Part shown: positions 11,867 to 24,161 of the stretch, in pieces
How positions within the stretch are numbered: the first letter of the stretch is position 1
Layout of the letters: each line of letters starts with the position of its first letter
Source: Annona cherimola
Taxonomy: Eukaryota > Streptophyta > Magnoliopsida > Magnoliales > Annonaceae
DNA: 64,000 nt
Direction: 5' to 3'
NCBI GenBank assembly: GCA_030490835.1
Contig: CM059971.1
Span: 49,586,012-49,650,011, forward strand
Translations under genes and position numbers: made by a program
The notes under the pieces: generated by a model
What the model was told of the DNA's origin: nothing
The model's input: the letters and a program-made list of their open reading frames with translations, nothing else
Databases searched by the model: none

Positions 11867-13347
11867 ATGGCACCCAAGTCTAAATTGCCCAAATTGGTTG
11901 TGTCCAAGCCATCTCTTAAGCCAGTTCCCAAACCAGCCAGCTCCCAAGCTGAAGAGGAAGTCCCCAGAAGGCAACGGACTCCCTCGAAACGAGCCCGGGA
12001 AGAACCATTGACATCTACTGGCCGTCGGGTCCGATTATAGGCCGGGACTCCATCAACAACTGCTGCTAGGGAAGAGGAACCACAGACTTCCCAAAGTACT
12101 GAAACTGGGGCTAGAAGGAGGGCAACCCCAGCCATGAAAGGGCAGGTCTTGAAAATGTCGACGACATATTTCAAGACCGAGCTACAACACAGTCGCTTCT
12201 ACAAAAGCTTCTATGAGCGTAAGATATTCATTCCCAAGATCATAGATTTCAAATTTTTAAGCGACTATGAGTTTGAAATGTTTTTGGAAACAAGGGAGGT
12301 CCCAACCTTAGATCAAGCTATTAGGCAAGTGTGACGAATCCTGGAGGTCCCGTATGAGGATGAGCAGCTGCCTGCAGATCTATCTCTTTCTCAAATGTAC
12401 AATCAGCTCACCAGGAGCGATAAATATCATCCCGAGATCAAGTTCTTGCATTACATGGACTTATCCCCAAGGCTAAGGGTTTTGAGGTTGTTAATCGCCC
12501 ACTGTATCTATCCCAAGGGCGGAGGCAGAAATTAGGTAAACCCGCAGGAGGCGGAAATTCTTTGGAAAGTCACCAATCGAGTCAAAGTCATCTCCCACGA
12601 CTTTTCCTAGAAGCCCTGGCCTCCAGAAAGGACAACCCAAGAGGGGTTTTGCCTTACGGGACATGGATCACTAAGATCCTGGAGCACTTTGAGGTGGATA
12701 TAGAAGGTAAGCCATTCGAGGCGTTGAAGCCGACAAATGCGATCAACAAGTCCTTGCTCCAAAGAATTAAGATCAATGTGGAGCAGTTTAGGGCAGAGCG
12801 TATCCAAGAAAGAATGGGCGTACTAGCTCCAGAAGAAGCCGAGGGTGCACAAGCTCAGGGGGAGCAACCCCCTCCGCCTCAGGACGCTCCCAAGAAGCCC
12901 GCGTCACCACACTCCCATGAATCCTGCTCACCCCATGGTTCTGAGATCCCAGACCTCGCACCTCGACCACCATCATGGGATAACTAGGTGAATGCCATCC
13001 GAGAGCACCTAGAGCAGATCGAGGATCGCCTGACTAGTCAGATCGCCGGGGTCCTAACTGCCATCATGGACATGCATTCACTACAGGACCGCATGGATCG
13101 GGAGCTTCGAACGATACAGTATCATTTGGCGTCCGGAAGTAACCGGAATCAACCCATACCTGAGTTGGATCCTTTTGACACCGGGTTTGTGCGCCGAGAT
13201 CTAACTTCGGGCCTTATCTCATCTTTTTACTCATTGGCCCATGTTCGACCTATCCCACCTACTCCTGCTCTTCAATCCACTCCATATCCCATATCGGCAT
13301 TTTTATATGTCAAATCTCAGCAAGTCTACCCCTATTTGATCTATTGA
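11867..13347 (+). pseudogene. Third ORF of the Copia element (env-like position; plant transposon protein domain)
   Basis: Begins MAPKSKLPKLVVSKPS with a Lys/Pro/Arg-rich head. A conserved-looking domain follows (SRFYKSFYERKIFIPKI, then DFKFLSDYEFEMFLE, LPADLSLSQMYNQLTR, LLIAHCIYP, LPYGTWITKILEHFEVDI), then an acidic and proline-rich stretch and a coiled-coil-like tail (IREHLEQIEDRL). The pattern resembles the 'putative plant transposon protein' domain often found after pol in plant retroelements. In Sireviruses a gene at this place is called envelope-like. Stops occur at about 12038, 12332, 12533 and 12985, with a frameshift near 12600. Not functional. The function of the family is unknown. 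Confidence 0.65.
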
Positions 13348-13785
13348 CAAAAAGGGGGAGAATAGTTGAGTTTGATTTTAGTTTTTAGGATTTTTTTTGG
13401 GTTGGATAGCTTGTATATAGGTTTTACTTTGCTTTTGAAACTCGTATGAAACCTTTTAATCATATATGAAAAGTATATTTATGAAAAAGTTGTTTATGCT
13501 CTGTTTACTTATGAAAAGTTTATCTTATGCTTTGATTACTTGTGTTATGGTCTGATTACTTGTGTTATGCTCTGTGTTCTATTTTGAAAAGGTTGTATGA
13601 ATGAATGAAATGCTTGAATGAATGGATTCAACTTAAGATATATAAATGTTATATGACAATTCAAAAAGGAAACGACCTATGATTATCCTAAAAAAATATC
13701 AAAAAGGGATAAAAATGGTATGTTTTAAAGATATTGAAAGGTATATACTCAAATCGGTTTTGTCAATCATCAAAAAGGGGGAGAT
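13346..13785 (+). promoter_or_regulatory. Polypurine tracts before the Copia 3' LTR
   Basis: ACAAAAAGGGGGAGAAT near 13348 and CAAAAAGGGGGAGAT at 13771-13785 flank a 400-bp AT-rich noncoding stretch with weaker AAAAAGG copies near 13660 and 13700. The last tract abuts the LTR and is the expected plus-strand primer. Multiple tracts are known for Sireviruses. Confidence 0.8.
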
Positions 13786-14853
13786 TGTTGGAAACAAGTG
13801 TTGAAATCAAAAGTAAAATACCCAAAATATATGTTTTGATGATTAACAACTCAATTTGAGTAAATTTTAGCTACTAATATATTTTATGCAATGTGTAAGG
13901 TTATAAAAATAAAAAATATAAAGCATGACAGGTCAAGTCGATCATCAAGTCGACTCAGGCATCGACTTAAGCCAAGTCGATCCCCAAGTCGACTCCAGCT
14001 TAGACTTCAAAGCCCTTTTTTGTCCAGCACTGAAATTGGAGAGCAAAAGCTGGCGAAGTCGCAAACGAAGTCGACTCTACATGCGACTTGGGCGAAGTCG
14101 CAGCCCAAGTCGACTCCAGCATCGACTTCAGACTGACAGCATAGAATTTGAAGAGCAAAGTCGCAAACCAAGTCGACTTGACATTCGACTTAGGTGAAGT
14201 TGAAGACCAAGTCAACCCGAACATTAAACTTGAATTAAATGAAGATCAAATCAAGACCAAAGCAAGCAAAGTTGCATGAATTCATCAAATTAGATCAAGA
14301 ACTAACATTTGAACATTTTCATGCACTCCAAGACTCAAGTATTCAAGAATTCAAGACATGGAGTCAAATGGTTTCAAGTTAAAATAATCATACACAGTTC
14401 CAAGTACTATAAAACAATGGAAGAACAATTAAGTTGAAGAAACATAAGCAAGCAGAATCATTTCAAAAAAATTTAAGTTCACTTGGCAAGCTAAGAAAGT
14501 CAAGTTGCAACCGAAGTCGACTCCAGCAGTGACTTGGGTCAAGTCCCAGTCCAAGTCGACCTAAAGAAGAGACTTGGAAATTGCATAAATTCAAAGTCGC
14601 ACCCAAAGTCGACTCCACATGTGACTTGGGTCAAGTCCAAGACCAAGTCGACCTGAGGAAGAACTTGAGCAGCCTACTTACAACCAAAGTCGTACCTGAA
14701 GTCAACTCCGTCCTGCGACTTAGGCAAAGTCGCACACGAAGTCGACTCCACCTGCGACTTGGGTCTCAACGTTCAAAAATTTGAACGTTGGCGCATTTAT
14801 TACGCGCCAACCAACTCTCTAATGTTCAAATCTCTCCTTACATTATATATAGA
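13786..14853 (+). mobile_element. Copia 3' LTR, first part
   Basis: Begins TGTTGGAAACAAGTG directly after the polypurine tract, with the TTTGATGATTAACAA block and AAGTCGACTT dyad arrays at about 13930-14220 and 14510-14765. It is cut at 14853 by the Gypsy element, and the remainder is 29876-30533. The break lies within a TTATATATAGA stretch that looks like this LTR's own TATA box. Confidence 0.9.
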
Positions 14854-16402
14854 TGATAACTCGTATTTATCATGGCCCATTTTAGACTTAATTTGTGTGT
14901 TAGTTCAAGAGATTAGGCTTAGTTTGCACTCTTTTAGCTTAATTTTCATCCGCTTTGCATTTTATGAGCATTAATTAGTTTTTAGGCAATTTTAGCATTA
15001 TTTAGGAATTTTTAGTTTATTTATTTAGTTTTTCTATTTTTTGTAGGAAGGACAGGACGTACGGCAGCAGAGCGGACGAGTTGAAAGCAAGCTAAGGCAT
15101 CTAGAACCAGAAAGTTGGCGCCTAGGCGCCACCCTACACGCCTTGACCATTTGCAGCACACACAGCTAACATGAATGAGTAATCTAGAGAGTTGGCGCCT
15201 AGGCGCCACTTCATCAACATGCAACTCAAGTAAAGACATTGCTGAAGCCACAAGTTATAAACCACATCCAGGGAGTTGGCGCTTAGGCGCCAGTGCAAAA
15301 ATTCCTAGGGTTTCCAGAATATATCAAGGCTGCTTAGCACACAAAGAATTGGCGCCTAGGCGCTAGCCAGTGGCGCCCAGGCGCCAATACGCATCCGTAC
15401 GCGAATATTCCAGTGCGTAAGGTGCGCAACAGGGGACTTTATATATAGCTCTTAGGGGTTCGCGCACGGGGTGAGAAAAAAAAGAGAGAGAGGAGAGCCA
15501 AAGAACGAACTACAGTGCAAGAGAAAGCGGGAATTAAGATTAAAGATCGGATTGAAGAAGGAATTCAAGTCCCGTTGGTGGAAACTGCCGGAAAACAGTT
15601 TTTCTTATTCTTTCTAATTTTCTTTCTCTTCCTTATAGATACTTTTTATTTGGATGTATTGGATGCTAAGATCATGTCTTTGAGCTAAACCTCCATTAGA
15701 TGGATAATTAGGATGAATTGAATTCTAAACTATATTGTTTCTTGGTTCTTAGAATATTTAGGAATGAATATTGAGTTTAATGCTTTTACAAGATTAGCTA
15801 CCTTGTAAGATGATTTAATTGCTCTATTTACCCTTGGAAAAGGGAGATATTTGCCAGATCCACGTGCAAGGCACAGGTTTCAACCTTTGTATAAGGAGAG
15901 TTGTTTAACGGATATGAATATACCGTTAAACCCTGTGTAGTCATTATACAAGTTATGAACTTATCAATTTCACTTTGTTTAATGGCATGGGAACATAGCA
16001 CTTAAATAGGGTGTAATTAGCTTTATATACTGTTGGAAGACATATATGAATATACATGAATTTGGGCTAGTAAATTCATATACAATCCGCTTAACAGGAA
16101 CCAGAGTAATATAGTTTAGATTCAAGGATTCCGATCTATCCATCTGCCATCCCTAATCAGTAAAATCGCTTTTAGTATCCAGTAGTCTCGTGATCTCTAC
16201 TCTGATTTCTTTTTCACAATTGTTAGCTTAGTTAAATCACAAAACCAGAATTTCACAACCTTCAAAAGTAGTTAAGCTAAATAATAATTCCGGTTAACAA
16301 TTCCTCGTGGGAACGATACTCTACTCACTCTTTATTACTTGACACGGCACATATACTTGCGTAAATAGCGAGCAATTTAATAGACATATACGCAGCTCGT
16401 CA
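14854..16402 (+). repeat. Gypsy 5' LTR
   Basis: 1549 bp, TG...CA. It contains five copies of a GGCGCCTAGGCGCC-type palindrome at about 15116-15390, a TATATATA box near 15439, and a run of AG-rich sequence after it. Relative to the 3' LTR it has lost about 9-10 bp of a terminal hairpin but keeps about 80 bp near 15855-15940 that the 3' LTR lacks. Confidence 0.93.
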
Positions 16403-16408
16403 AGTTTT

Positions 16409-16427
16409 TGGCGCCGTTGTCGGGGAC
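16409..16427 (+). promoter_or_regulatory. Gypsy primer-binding site (tRNA-Asp type)
   Basis: TGGCGCCGTTGTCGGGGA, six bases after the LTR, is complementary to the 3' end of plant tRNA-Asp except for one T in the place of the usual C. Athila elements typically use tRNA-Asp. Confidence 0.85.
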
Positions 16428-16691
16428 TTGTTTAACCAATTATATTTAGTTTTATTGCTTTCTTGTATAATTTTGTACAACATCTTCTTTTCATTATTTC
16501 TTTTAGATTAGAATTTCTTTTCTTTTTCTTTCTGCTAGTTCAAATTCATTGTTTTTTGCAGAGTTATCTCATATTGCATGCGCCGAGGCAGAGCCGGAAA
16601 GGAGACTGTCATCCCTTTTGATCCAAAACCCGAAAGAACCTATTTGAGAAGGCGCCGAAAGAGCAAGGAGGCTAGAAACCAATAGCATATA

Positions 16692-18168
16692 ATGGAGCGT
16701 ATCGAGAACCAAGACGATAATGTCCATGCAAACCAACTGGAAAACCAGAGGATCGAGATCCCGAATCATCCACCTCGAGATGATTTGGACCAGCCAATTT
16801 GGGATCTGATTGCGCTTGGCCAAAATGCTGTTCAGACTAGCATTGCACCTCCTCCGATCGACACCAACAATTTTGAAATCAAACCGGTGATTTTCCAGAT
16901 GCTCCAATCTATTGGGCAGTTCAGAGGTCTTGCATCTGAAGACCCACACCGCCATCTGCAGAATTTTCTGCAGATTATGAACACTTCGAACGTTTCCATT
17001 TTCTCTGCATGATCGAGCTTCCGAGTGGCTAGACTCTTTGCCACCTAACTCCGTCAATACATGGAATGACTTGGCTCAGAAATTCCTAGAAAAATACTTT
17101 CCGCCAGCCAAGTTAGCCAAGCTGAGAATGGATATAGTGTCGTTCAAGCAACACGACGAGGAGACCCTATTAGAGGCATGGGATCATTTCAGAGACCTGC
17201 TCCGAAAGTGCCCGCATCATGGAATTCAGCCATGGGTACAAATTCAAATTTTCTATAACGGTCTCCAGGATTCCACCCGTCACATGGTGGATTCTTCATT
17301 GAACGGATCTCTGCTACGAAAAAGCTATCGGGAATCATACGCCCTTCTCGAAAACATGACGGCCAACACTTATCAATTGCCATCAGACAGAAGCAAAGGT
17401 GCAGGTCTACTCCAACTGGACGCGGTTTCATCGATAAAGGCCCACATTGACGCTGTCTCGGCAAATTCAGAACTTGTCCAGGCCAGCCAATGTCAGTGCA
17501 TTAGGGATGTCAACACCACATCAGTCAACAGCAGCAGACATATGCACGTGGTGTGGTGAATTCGGCCATCCCAGTGATGATGTGCCTCCAACCCGGAGTC
17601 CATTAATTACATGGAAAATTTCCAGAGAAACCCAGCTAATCAGTATGGAAACAACTACAACCCAGGTTGGAGAAATCATCCTAACTTCTCATGGAACAAT
17701 CAGGCGAGGCCAAATCAGCCGCCTGGATTCCCGCAGCAACAGCCCACAAGACCAATGCAGTTCACTCCACCACCGTGAGAAGAAAAGAAATCGGATCTGG
17801 AAAATCTCTTCATGCAGTTTATGCAATCCCAGATCATGACGAACAGGAACTTGGAAGATCAGATAGGCCAACTGGCCTCAGCCCTGAACAACCGACCCCC
17901 AGGATCATTGCCAAGCGACACCGAACAAAACCCGAAAGGCAAAGGCAAAGAACAAGTCCAAGCAGTCACATTGCATAGTGGAAAGCAATTACCAGACCCA
18001 ACTCCACCAAAGTTGGTGACCGAACCCACTAACCCTCTGATTCAGCAATCACAGGAGACAAAGGAACCAGCTGCAACTCAGAACCAATTAGATGCTGAAA
18101 TCGCCACGAATCCAAGGTCGCCTCCTCCATTTCCTCAGCGATTCGAAAAATCTAAAAAGAAGGGCTAG
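16692..18168 (+). pseudogene. Athila-like gag
   Basis: Begins MERIENQDDNVHANQLENQ. Capsid-type motifs include FEIKPVIFQMLQSIGQFRGL, ASEDPHRHLQNFLQI, WNDLAQKFLEKYFPPAKLAK, LLRKCPHHGIQPW and FYNGLQDSTRHMVDSSLNG. A zinc-knuckle remnant CTWCGEFGHPSDDV near 17533 has lost its last cysteine. A Pro/Gln-rich linker with a QFMQSQIMTNRNLEDQIGQL motif follows. The frame shifts between 16980 and 17038 and again between 17500 and 17812, so no single protein can be made. Confidence 0.88.
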
Positions 18169-18237
18169 TTCAAGAAATTTCTCGAGGTACTGAAGCAGCT
18201 GCACATTAATATACCTCTAGTCGAAGCCTTAGAACAA

Positions 18238-18831
18238 ATGTCGAGCTACGCCAAATTCATGAAAGACATGCTATCAAAGAAAAGGCGGTTAACGGAATTC
18301 GAGACAGTGGCACTAATAGAGGAAACTAGTACGAGGGTTCAGAGGAAACTACCTCCTAAACTGAAGGACCCAGGGAGTTTCACAATCCCGTTCACAATTA
18401 GCAACCAGTATTTTGAGAGAGCATTATGCGACTTGGGAGCCAGCATTAATCTCATGCCCAAGTCCATTTTCAGAAAGTTGGGCCTCGGGGAAGCTCGACC
18501 TACCACCCTGATGCTATAACCGGTGGATCGATCCATTACATACCCGAATGGTATTATTGAGGATGTCCTTGTCAAGGTGGACAAATTCATTTTTTCGGCA
18601 GATTTTATTATCTTGGATTATGAAGAAGATCGAGACGTACCTATCATTCTGGGTCGACCTTTCCTTGCTACGGGAAAAGCCATCATCGATGTACAGGCTG
18701 GAGAGCTGACCATGCGAGTTCAGAGAGAACACGTTACTTTTAGCATATTCAAGGCAATGCAGTTACCAAATAATCCCGAGAAATGTCTAATGATCGACAT
18801 GGTGGACTCAGCAGTCCAAACCGAATTCTAA
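18238..18831 (+). pseudogene. Athila-like aspartic protease region of pol
   Basis: The protease active-site motif is CDLGASIN (D-x-GAS, near 18427), followed by LMPKSIFRKLGLGEARPT, then an in-frame TAA at about 18517 where related proteins read a glutamine. The downstream part continues with VKVDKFIFSADFIILDYEED, VPIILGRPFLATGKA and IDVQAGELTMRV. One stop codon separates the halves in the same frame. Confidence 0.88.
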
Positions 18832-18950
18832 ATTTCAGCTTTCAAAGACATCCTAGAAGCATCGCTCGTTGGGGAAGGCAATGAATCTGATGAAGAGATA
18901 GCGAAGATGAACAACCTCTGACACTCTAACGATACCCGCAGAAGTTTGAA

Positions 18951-20560
18951 TTGCTGGAGCTCAAGCCAGATTCATTGAAGCAAATGAAGCCATCAATTGA
19001 AGAGCCACCTATCCTGGAGTTGAAACCACTGCCAAAACACCTCAGATATGCCTTCCTGGGATCAGAATCCTCACTCCCGGTGATTATCTCTTCGACACTT
19101 GATACCATGCAAGAAGAAAAACTGCTCCGAGTGCTCAGAGATCACCAAAAGGCTATAGGATGGACTATAGCAGACATTATAGGCATCAGCCTATCCTTCT
19201 GCATGCACAAAATTCAAGTAGAAGAGAATTTCAGGCCCTCTATCGAAGTGCAGAGAAGACTAAACCCAATTATGAAAGAAGTGGTTAAAAAGGAAATCAT
19301 CAAATGGTTAGATGCAGGTGTAATATACCCGACTCCGATAGTTCTTGGGTCAGCCCGGTGTAGTGCGTCCCAAAGAAAGGTGGCATGACGGTCGTCTCAA
19401 ACGAAAACAACGAGCTAATCCCGACCAGAACAATTACTGGTTGGCGAGTTTTCATAGACTACCGCAAGCTGAATAAAACTACCCGAAAAGATCATTTTCC
19501 ACTTCCATTCATTGATCAGATGCTGGACAGGCTAGCAGGACGTGATTCTACTGCTTTCTAGATGGTTATTCAGGTTACCATCAGATTATGATAGCACCAG
19601 AAGACCAAGAAAAAACCACGTTCACATGTCCTTATGGCACATTCGCATTCAGGCGAATGCCGTTTGGCCTATGCAATGCTCCAGGCACATTTCAGCGATG
19701 TATGATGCTATTTTTACAGACATGGTGGAAGATTTTCTGGAAGTCTTCATGGACGATTTCTCGGTATTCGAAAATTCCTACGACGAGTGCTTAACCAACC
19801 TGTCAAAAATGCTCCAGCGATGTGAGGACACGAACCTGGTTCTTAACTGGGAAAAGTGTCACTTTATAGTACAAGAGGGCATTGTACTTGGTCATAGGGT
19901 CTCTAAACAAGGAATCAAAGTGGACAAAGCAAAAATCGAGACAATGGAGAAGCTGCCTCCACCCACCTCAGTCAAGGGAATTCGTAGTTTTTTGGGACAT
20001 GCAGGATTTTATAAACGGTTCATAAAAGATTTCTCAAAGATAGCTAAGCCGTTATGTTCACTGCTCGAAAAAGACACACCATTCGAATTCACCAGCGAAT
20101 GCAGGGAAACTTTCCAGGAGTTGAAAAAGAAACTAATATCTGCACCAATCATTATCTCTCCAACATAGAATCTGCCCTTCAAATTAATGTGCGATGCAAG
20201 TGACTATGCAGTAGGAGCGGTATTGGGGCAGCGAAAAATTAGGGTCTTCCATTCCATCTACTATGCTAGCAAAACCTTGAACGAAGCACAAATGAACTAC
20301 ACTACAACCGAAAAGGAATTACTAGCAATGGTATTTGCATTCGACAAATTCAAAGCATATCTGGTGGGCACTAAGGTGATCGTTTACACATACCATTCAG
20401 CCATCAAATATCTGATCGAGAAAAAAGATGCAAAACCACATCTGAACTGATGGGTCTTACTACTACAGGAATTCGATCTCGAAATCAAAGACCGAAAGGG
20501 AGCTGAAAATCAAGTCGCTAACCATCTATCCCGCCTTGAAGGACACCAGCTAGTTCATGA
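18951..20560 (+). pseudogene. Athila-like reverse transcriptase and RNase H
   Basis: RT motifs in order: LKPLPKHLRYAFLG, KAIGWTIADIIGIS, VPKKGGMTVV, GWRVFIDYRKLNK, DHFPLPFIDQMLDRLAG, PYGTFAFRRMPFGLCNAP, the catalytic FMDD (VFMDDFSVF), VLNWEKCHF, VKGIRSFLGHAGFYKRFIKDF. RNase H follows: [37 protein letters not shown], then YTYH where YTDH is expected, then [12 protein letters not shown]. Frameshifts near 19360, 19555 and 19700 and stops near 20167 and 20448 break it. The RNase H Asp-to-Tyr change removes a catalytic carboxylate. Confidence 0.9.
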
Positions 20561-20579
20561 TACTGAGCAGATTCGGAAA

Positions 20580-21911
20580 GTGTTTCCGGATGAGCAGCTT
20601 TTCTCTATTTCCCCAGGCAGCCCACTATGGTATGCAGACTTCTTCAATTACATCATCAGTAGAATGCTGCCTCCGGGGTTGAATTCACACCAAAAGAAGA
20701 AGTTTCTCCACAATGTTAAATTCTATTTCTGGGATGATCCATATTTATTTAAACAATGCCCAGATCAGCTATATTAGAGATGTATTCCAGAGAGTGAACA
20801 AGAAGCATTACTGTAGAGCTGCCATTCATCGCCGTATGGGGGCCACTTTCAAGGAGACAAAACTGCAGCAAAAATACTGTAATTAGGATTCTACTGGCCA
20901 TCATTATTTAAGGACGCCCACTTTTATGTCAAAAGATGTGATCAATGCCAACGGATGGGTAACATTTCTAAAAGACATGAGATGCCTCTTACTAATATTA
21001 TTGAAGTAGAAATATTTGATGTCTGGGGTATCGATTTCATGGGCCCATTTATTCCCTCATTTGGAAACCAATACATCCTGGTTGCTGTTGACTATGTTTC
21101 CAAATGGGTAGAGGCAATTCCAACTCAAGCAGGTGATGCTAAAACAGTTCTCAAGTTCATAAAGAAGAACATCTTTACACATTTTGGCACGCCAAGGGTG
21201 ATCATTAGTGATGGAGGGTCTCATTTCTGTAACCGGCAGTTCCTGGCAATTTCTACACAAATACGGCGTACGCCACAGAGTGACGACAGCATATCATCCG
21301 CAAGCTAACGGACAGGTCGAGTTGGCCAACAGAGAATTGAAGCAAATTCTAGAGAAAACCATCGGTTCTTCTCGTAAAGATTGGTTCGTCAAACTAGACG
21401 ACGCACTATGGGAGTATCGAACTACCTATAAAACTTAGTTTGGAATGTCTCCATACCAACTAATTTATGGAAAAGCCTGCCATCTACCGCTGGAGCTGGA
21501 GCACAATGCATATTGGGCAATTAAAAAACTAATCCTGAATATGCAACAAGCGGGGGAACGCCGATTACTGCAACTCAATGAGTTGGACGAATTTCGGATG
21601 CAAGCCTATGAAAATGCCAAGATCTACAAAGAAAAAGTGAAGAAATGGAATGACAAAAAATTCTAACACGAAATTTCGAGCCAGATTAGAAAGTTTTGCT
21701 CTTCAATTCAAGATTGAAGCTATTTCCAGGAAAATTCAAATCTCGATGGTCAGGTCCATTCGTGGTAATAAGGGCAACAGAGAATGGAGCGGTGGAAATA
21801 TGTAACGAGGCATCTGGAAATATTTTTGTTGTGAATGGGCAACGTCTTAAGCATTATATGGGAGATGATTTTCAGCGTTGCAAGGAGGTGGTGGAACTGA
21901 AAGAGAATTGA
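20580..21911 (+). pseudogene. Athila-like integrase
   Basis: The zinc-binding HHCC motif is present (HSSPYGGHF, then CDQCQR at about 20820-20955), but with stops at 20775, 20814 and 20880. The DDE core shows [32 protein letters not shown] and [20 protein letters not shown] stop at about 21437 (before [11 protein letters not shown]) and a frameshift near 21680 precede the C-terminal KLFPGKFKSRWSGPF motif. The ORF ends near 21911. Confidence 0.9.
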
Positions 21912-23281
21912 ACAGTGAGAGCGTCAAGTGGAAGACGATAAATTTAGCGCTGGATGGGAGGCAACCCATCAATCATTTTTTGTTTAATTTTGTTTTTGTT
22001 GTTGTTTTTGCTTTTGTAGGGAAATTAATTGGAGGTTTTCCACCGACACCACCAGTGGTTAGAGCTTGCTTCGGGCAATCATCACAGCCCCAGCCCGACG
22101 ATGAGGACGACGAGGATGAGACAGAGTTCGATTCCTGAGGGGAGTTCCAGTCCTTTCTTTTTATTTTTCTTTTCTTTTATTTTTGTTTATCAGTGTATTT
22201 TCTTTTCTTTATTTAGTCATATTAAGATCATGCATTGAGGACAATGTATCTCTCAAGTTTGGGGGGTGTATAATTCTCAACCATAGGTTAGTTTTGCATT
22301 TTAATTTTCATGCCATAGTTTATGTTGCATGCATTTCAATTCTAGCTAATGAAAGTTGTCTTTGTTTCAATTCATCTGATTGTGAAAATGTGCAAGGCTG
22401 TGATTAATTCAGATCTGGAATGAAATTCATGAAAGAATGGGCAATTCAGATTGAACCAAATATAAAAGGAATTTCGGAATACATGGTTCTAATTCAATAA
22501 CAGGCATATCTTTCAGACCGAGATGATGAATACTGAACTAAATAAATGCTAACCAAGTACTTTAACGAGTTCAGAAATGGTATTATTTCATAGGAATTAC
22601 TCAAACATGTTCAGTACCCCTAATAAAGCATTAGAAAAAATAAAAAGGGGGTGGTTGACCTAAGCTGAGTAACCGGGACTTAGCATCGATAAATGGCAAG
22701 GTTCGTATAAAAAAGCAAAGGAAAATCACAATAACAACGATTTAAAAAATTGAAAATTCTCCCTAGATACCCTGAAATATGGTGAGGGGAGCCAAAAAAA
22801 TAGATCTCCAGATATCCTGAAATATGGTGAGGAGAATTTTTGCAATAAGTTTGGGGGGAAAAAGAATATGCAGTTGTTAGAAATTGAATTCGGTGACTTG
22901 ATACCATTTGCTGTAACCAGTGTATTTAGGTTAATACTTGGTTTGCTTGAGTTAATTGAGTTCCTAACCAGTTTTCTGATCGAATGAAAGATTGATGTGT
23001 TGAAATATAACTTTGCACTATGGAATTCTGACACCCACTTGTAACTTGGATTGGAAAGGAAAATTTATGCCTTGTTTGTTTGTATAATGAAGGATTTTTC
23101 AGGATGAATTAATCACGACCTTGTGAAATGGCTAAGTGGATTGATCAATGCATAACCGGAAGCAAAAGGAGTTGATTTTTGTTTTCTACATACATTCATT
23201 CATTCATACATTCATTCATTCATTTATTCATTCTGTTTGCATGTGTTGCTCGAGGACTAGCAACATTTAAGTTTGGGGGTA
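21912..23281 (+). other. Gypsy 3' noncoding region and polypurine tract
   Basis: No recognisable gene. It includes two short direct copies of a GATA(T)CCTGAAATATGGTGAG phrase (22768-22790, 22811-22833), a run of ATTC repeats near 23195-23230, and the polypurine tract AAGTTTGGGGGTA at 23269-23281 touching the 3' LTR. A second AGTTTGGGGGG tract occurs near 22256 and another near 22848, so the element also has spare polypurine tracts. Confidence 0.75.
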
Positions 23282-24161
23282 TGATAACTCGTATTTTTAC
23301 GAGTTATCATGGCCCATTTCAGACTTAATTTATGTGTTAATTCAAGAGATTAGGCTTAGTTTGCACTCTTTTAGCTTAATTTTCATCCGCTTTGCATTTT
23401 ATGAGCATTAATTAGTTTTTAGGCAATTTTAGCATTATTTAGGCATTTTTAGTTTATTTATTTAGTTTTTTCATTTTTTGTACGAAGGACAGGACGTACG
23501 GCAGCAAAGCAGACGAGTTGAAAGCAAGCTGAGGCATCTAGAATCAGAGAGTTGGCACCTAGGCGCCACCCATGGGTGCCCAAGCACCACCCTACACGCC
23601 TTGACCATTTGCAGCACACACAGTTGACATGAAGGAGCAGTCCAGAGAGTTGGCGCCTAGGCGCCACTTCATCAACATGCAACTCAAGTGAAGACATTGT
23701 TGAACCACAAGTTATAAACCACATCCAGGGAGTTGGCACCTAGGCACTAGTGCAAAAATTCCTAGGGTTTCCAGAATGTGTCCAAACTGCTTAGCACACA
23801 GAGAATTGGCGCCTAGGCGCCAGCCAGTGACGCCCAGGCGCCAATACGCATCCATACGCGAATATTCCAGTGCGTAAGCTGCGCAACAGGAGACTTTATA
23901 TATAGCTCTTAGGGGTTCGCACGTGGGGTGAGAAAAAAAAAGAGAGAAAGGAGAGCTGGAGAACGAACTACAGTGCAAGAGAAAGCGGGAATCAAGATTA
24001 AAGCTCCGATTGAAGAAGGAATTCAAGTCCCGTTGGAGGAAACTGCCGAAAAATAGTTTTTCTTATTCTTTCCAATTTTCTTTCTCTTCCTTATGGATAC
24101 TTTTTATTTAGATGTATTGGATGCTAAGATCATGTCTTTGAGCTAAACCTCCATTAGATGG
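23282..24161 (+). repeat. Gypsy 3' LTR, first part
   Basis: Starts with a perfect 12-bp hairpin, TGATAACTCGTA then TTTT then TACGAGTTATCA. It carries the GGCGCC dyads in degraded form (23549-23850) plus a 22-bp insertion near 23570. TATATATA box near 23897. Interrupted after TSD GATGG (24157-24161) by the GAG-only element; resumes at 29203. Confidence 0.93.

Noticed and set aside
16409..16427. A tRNA-Asp gene fragment
   Set aside because: Position directly after the LTR and the short length show it is a primer-binding site.
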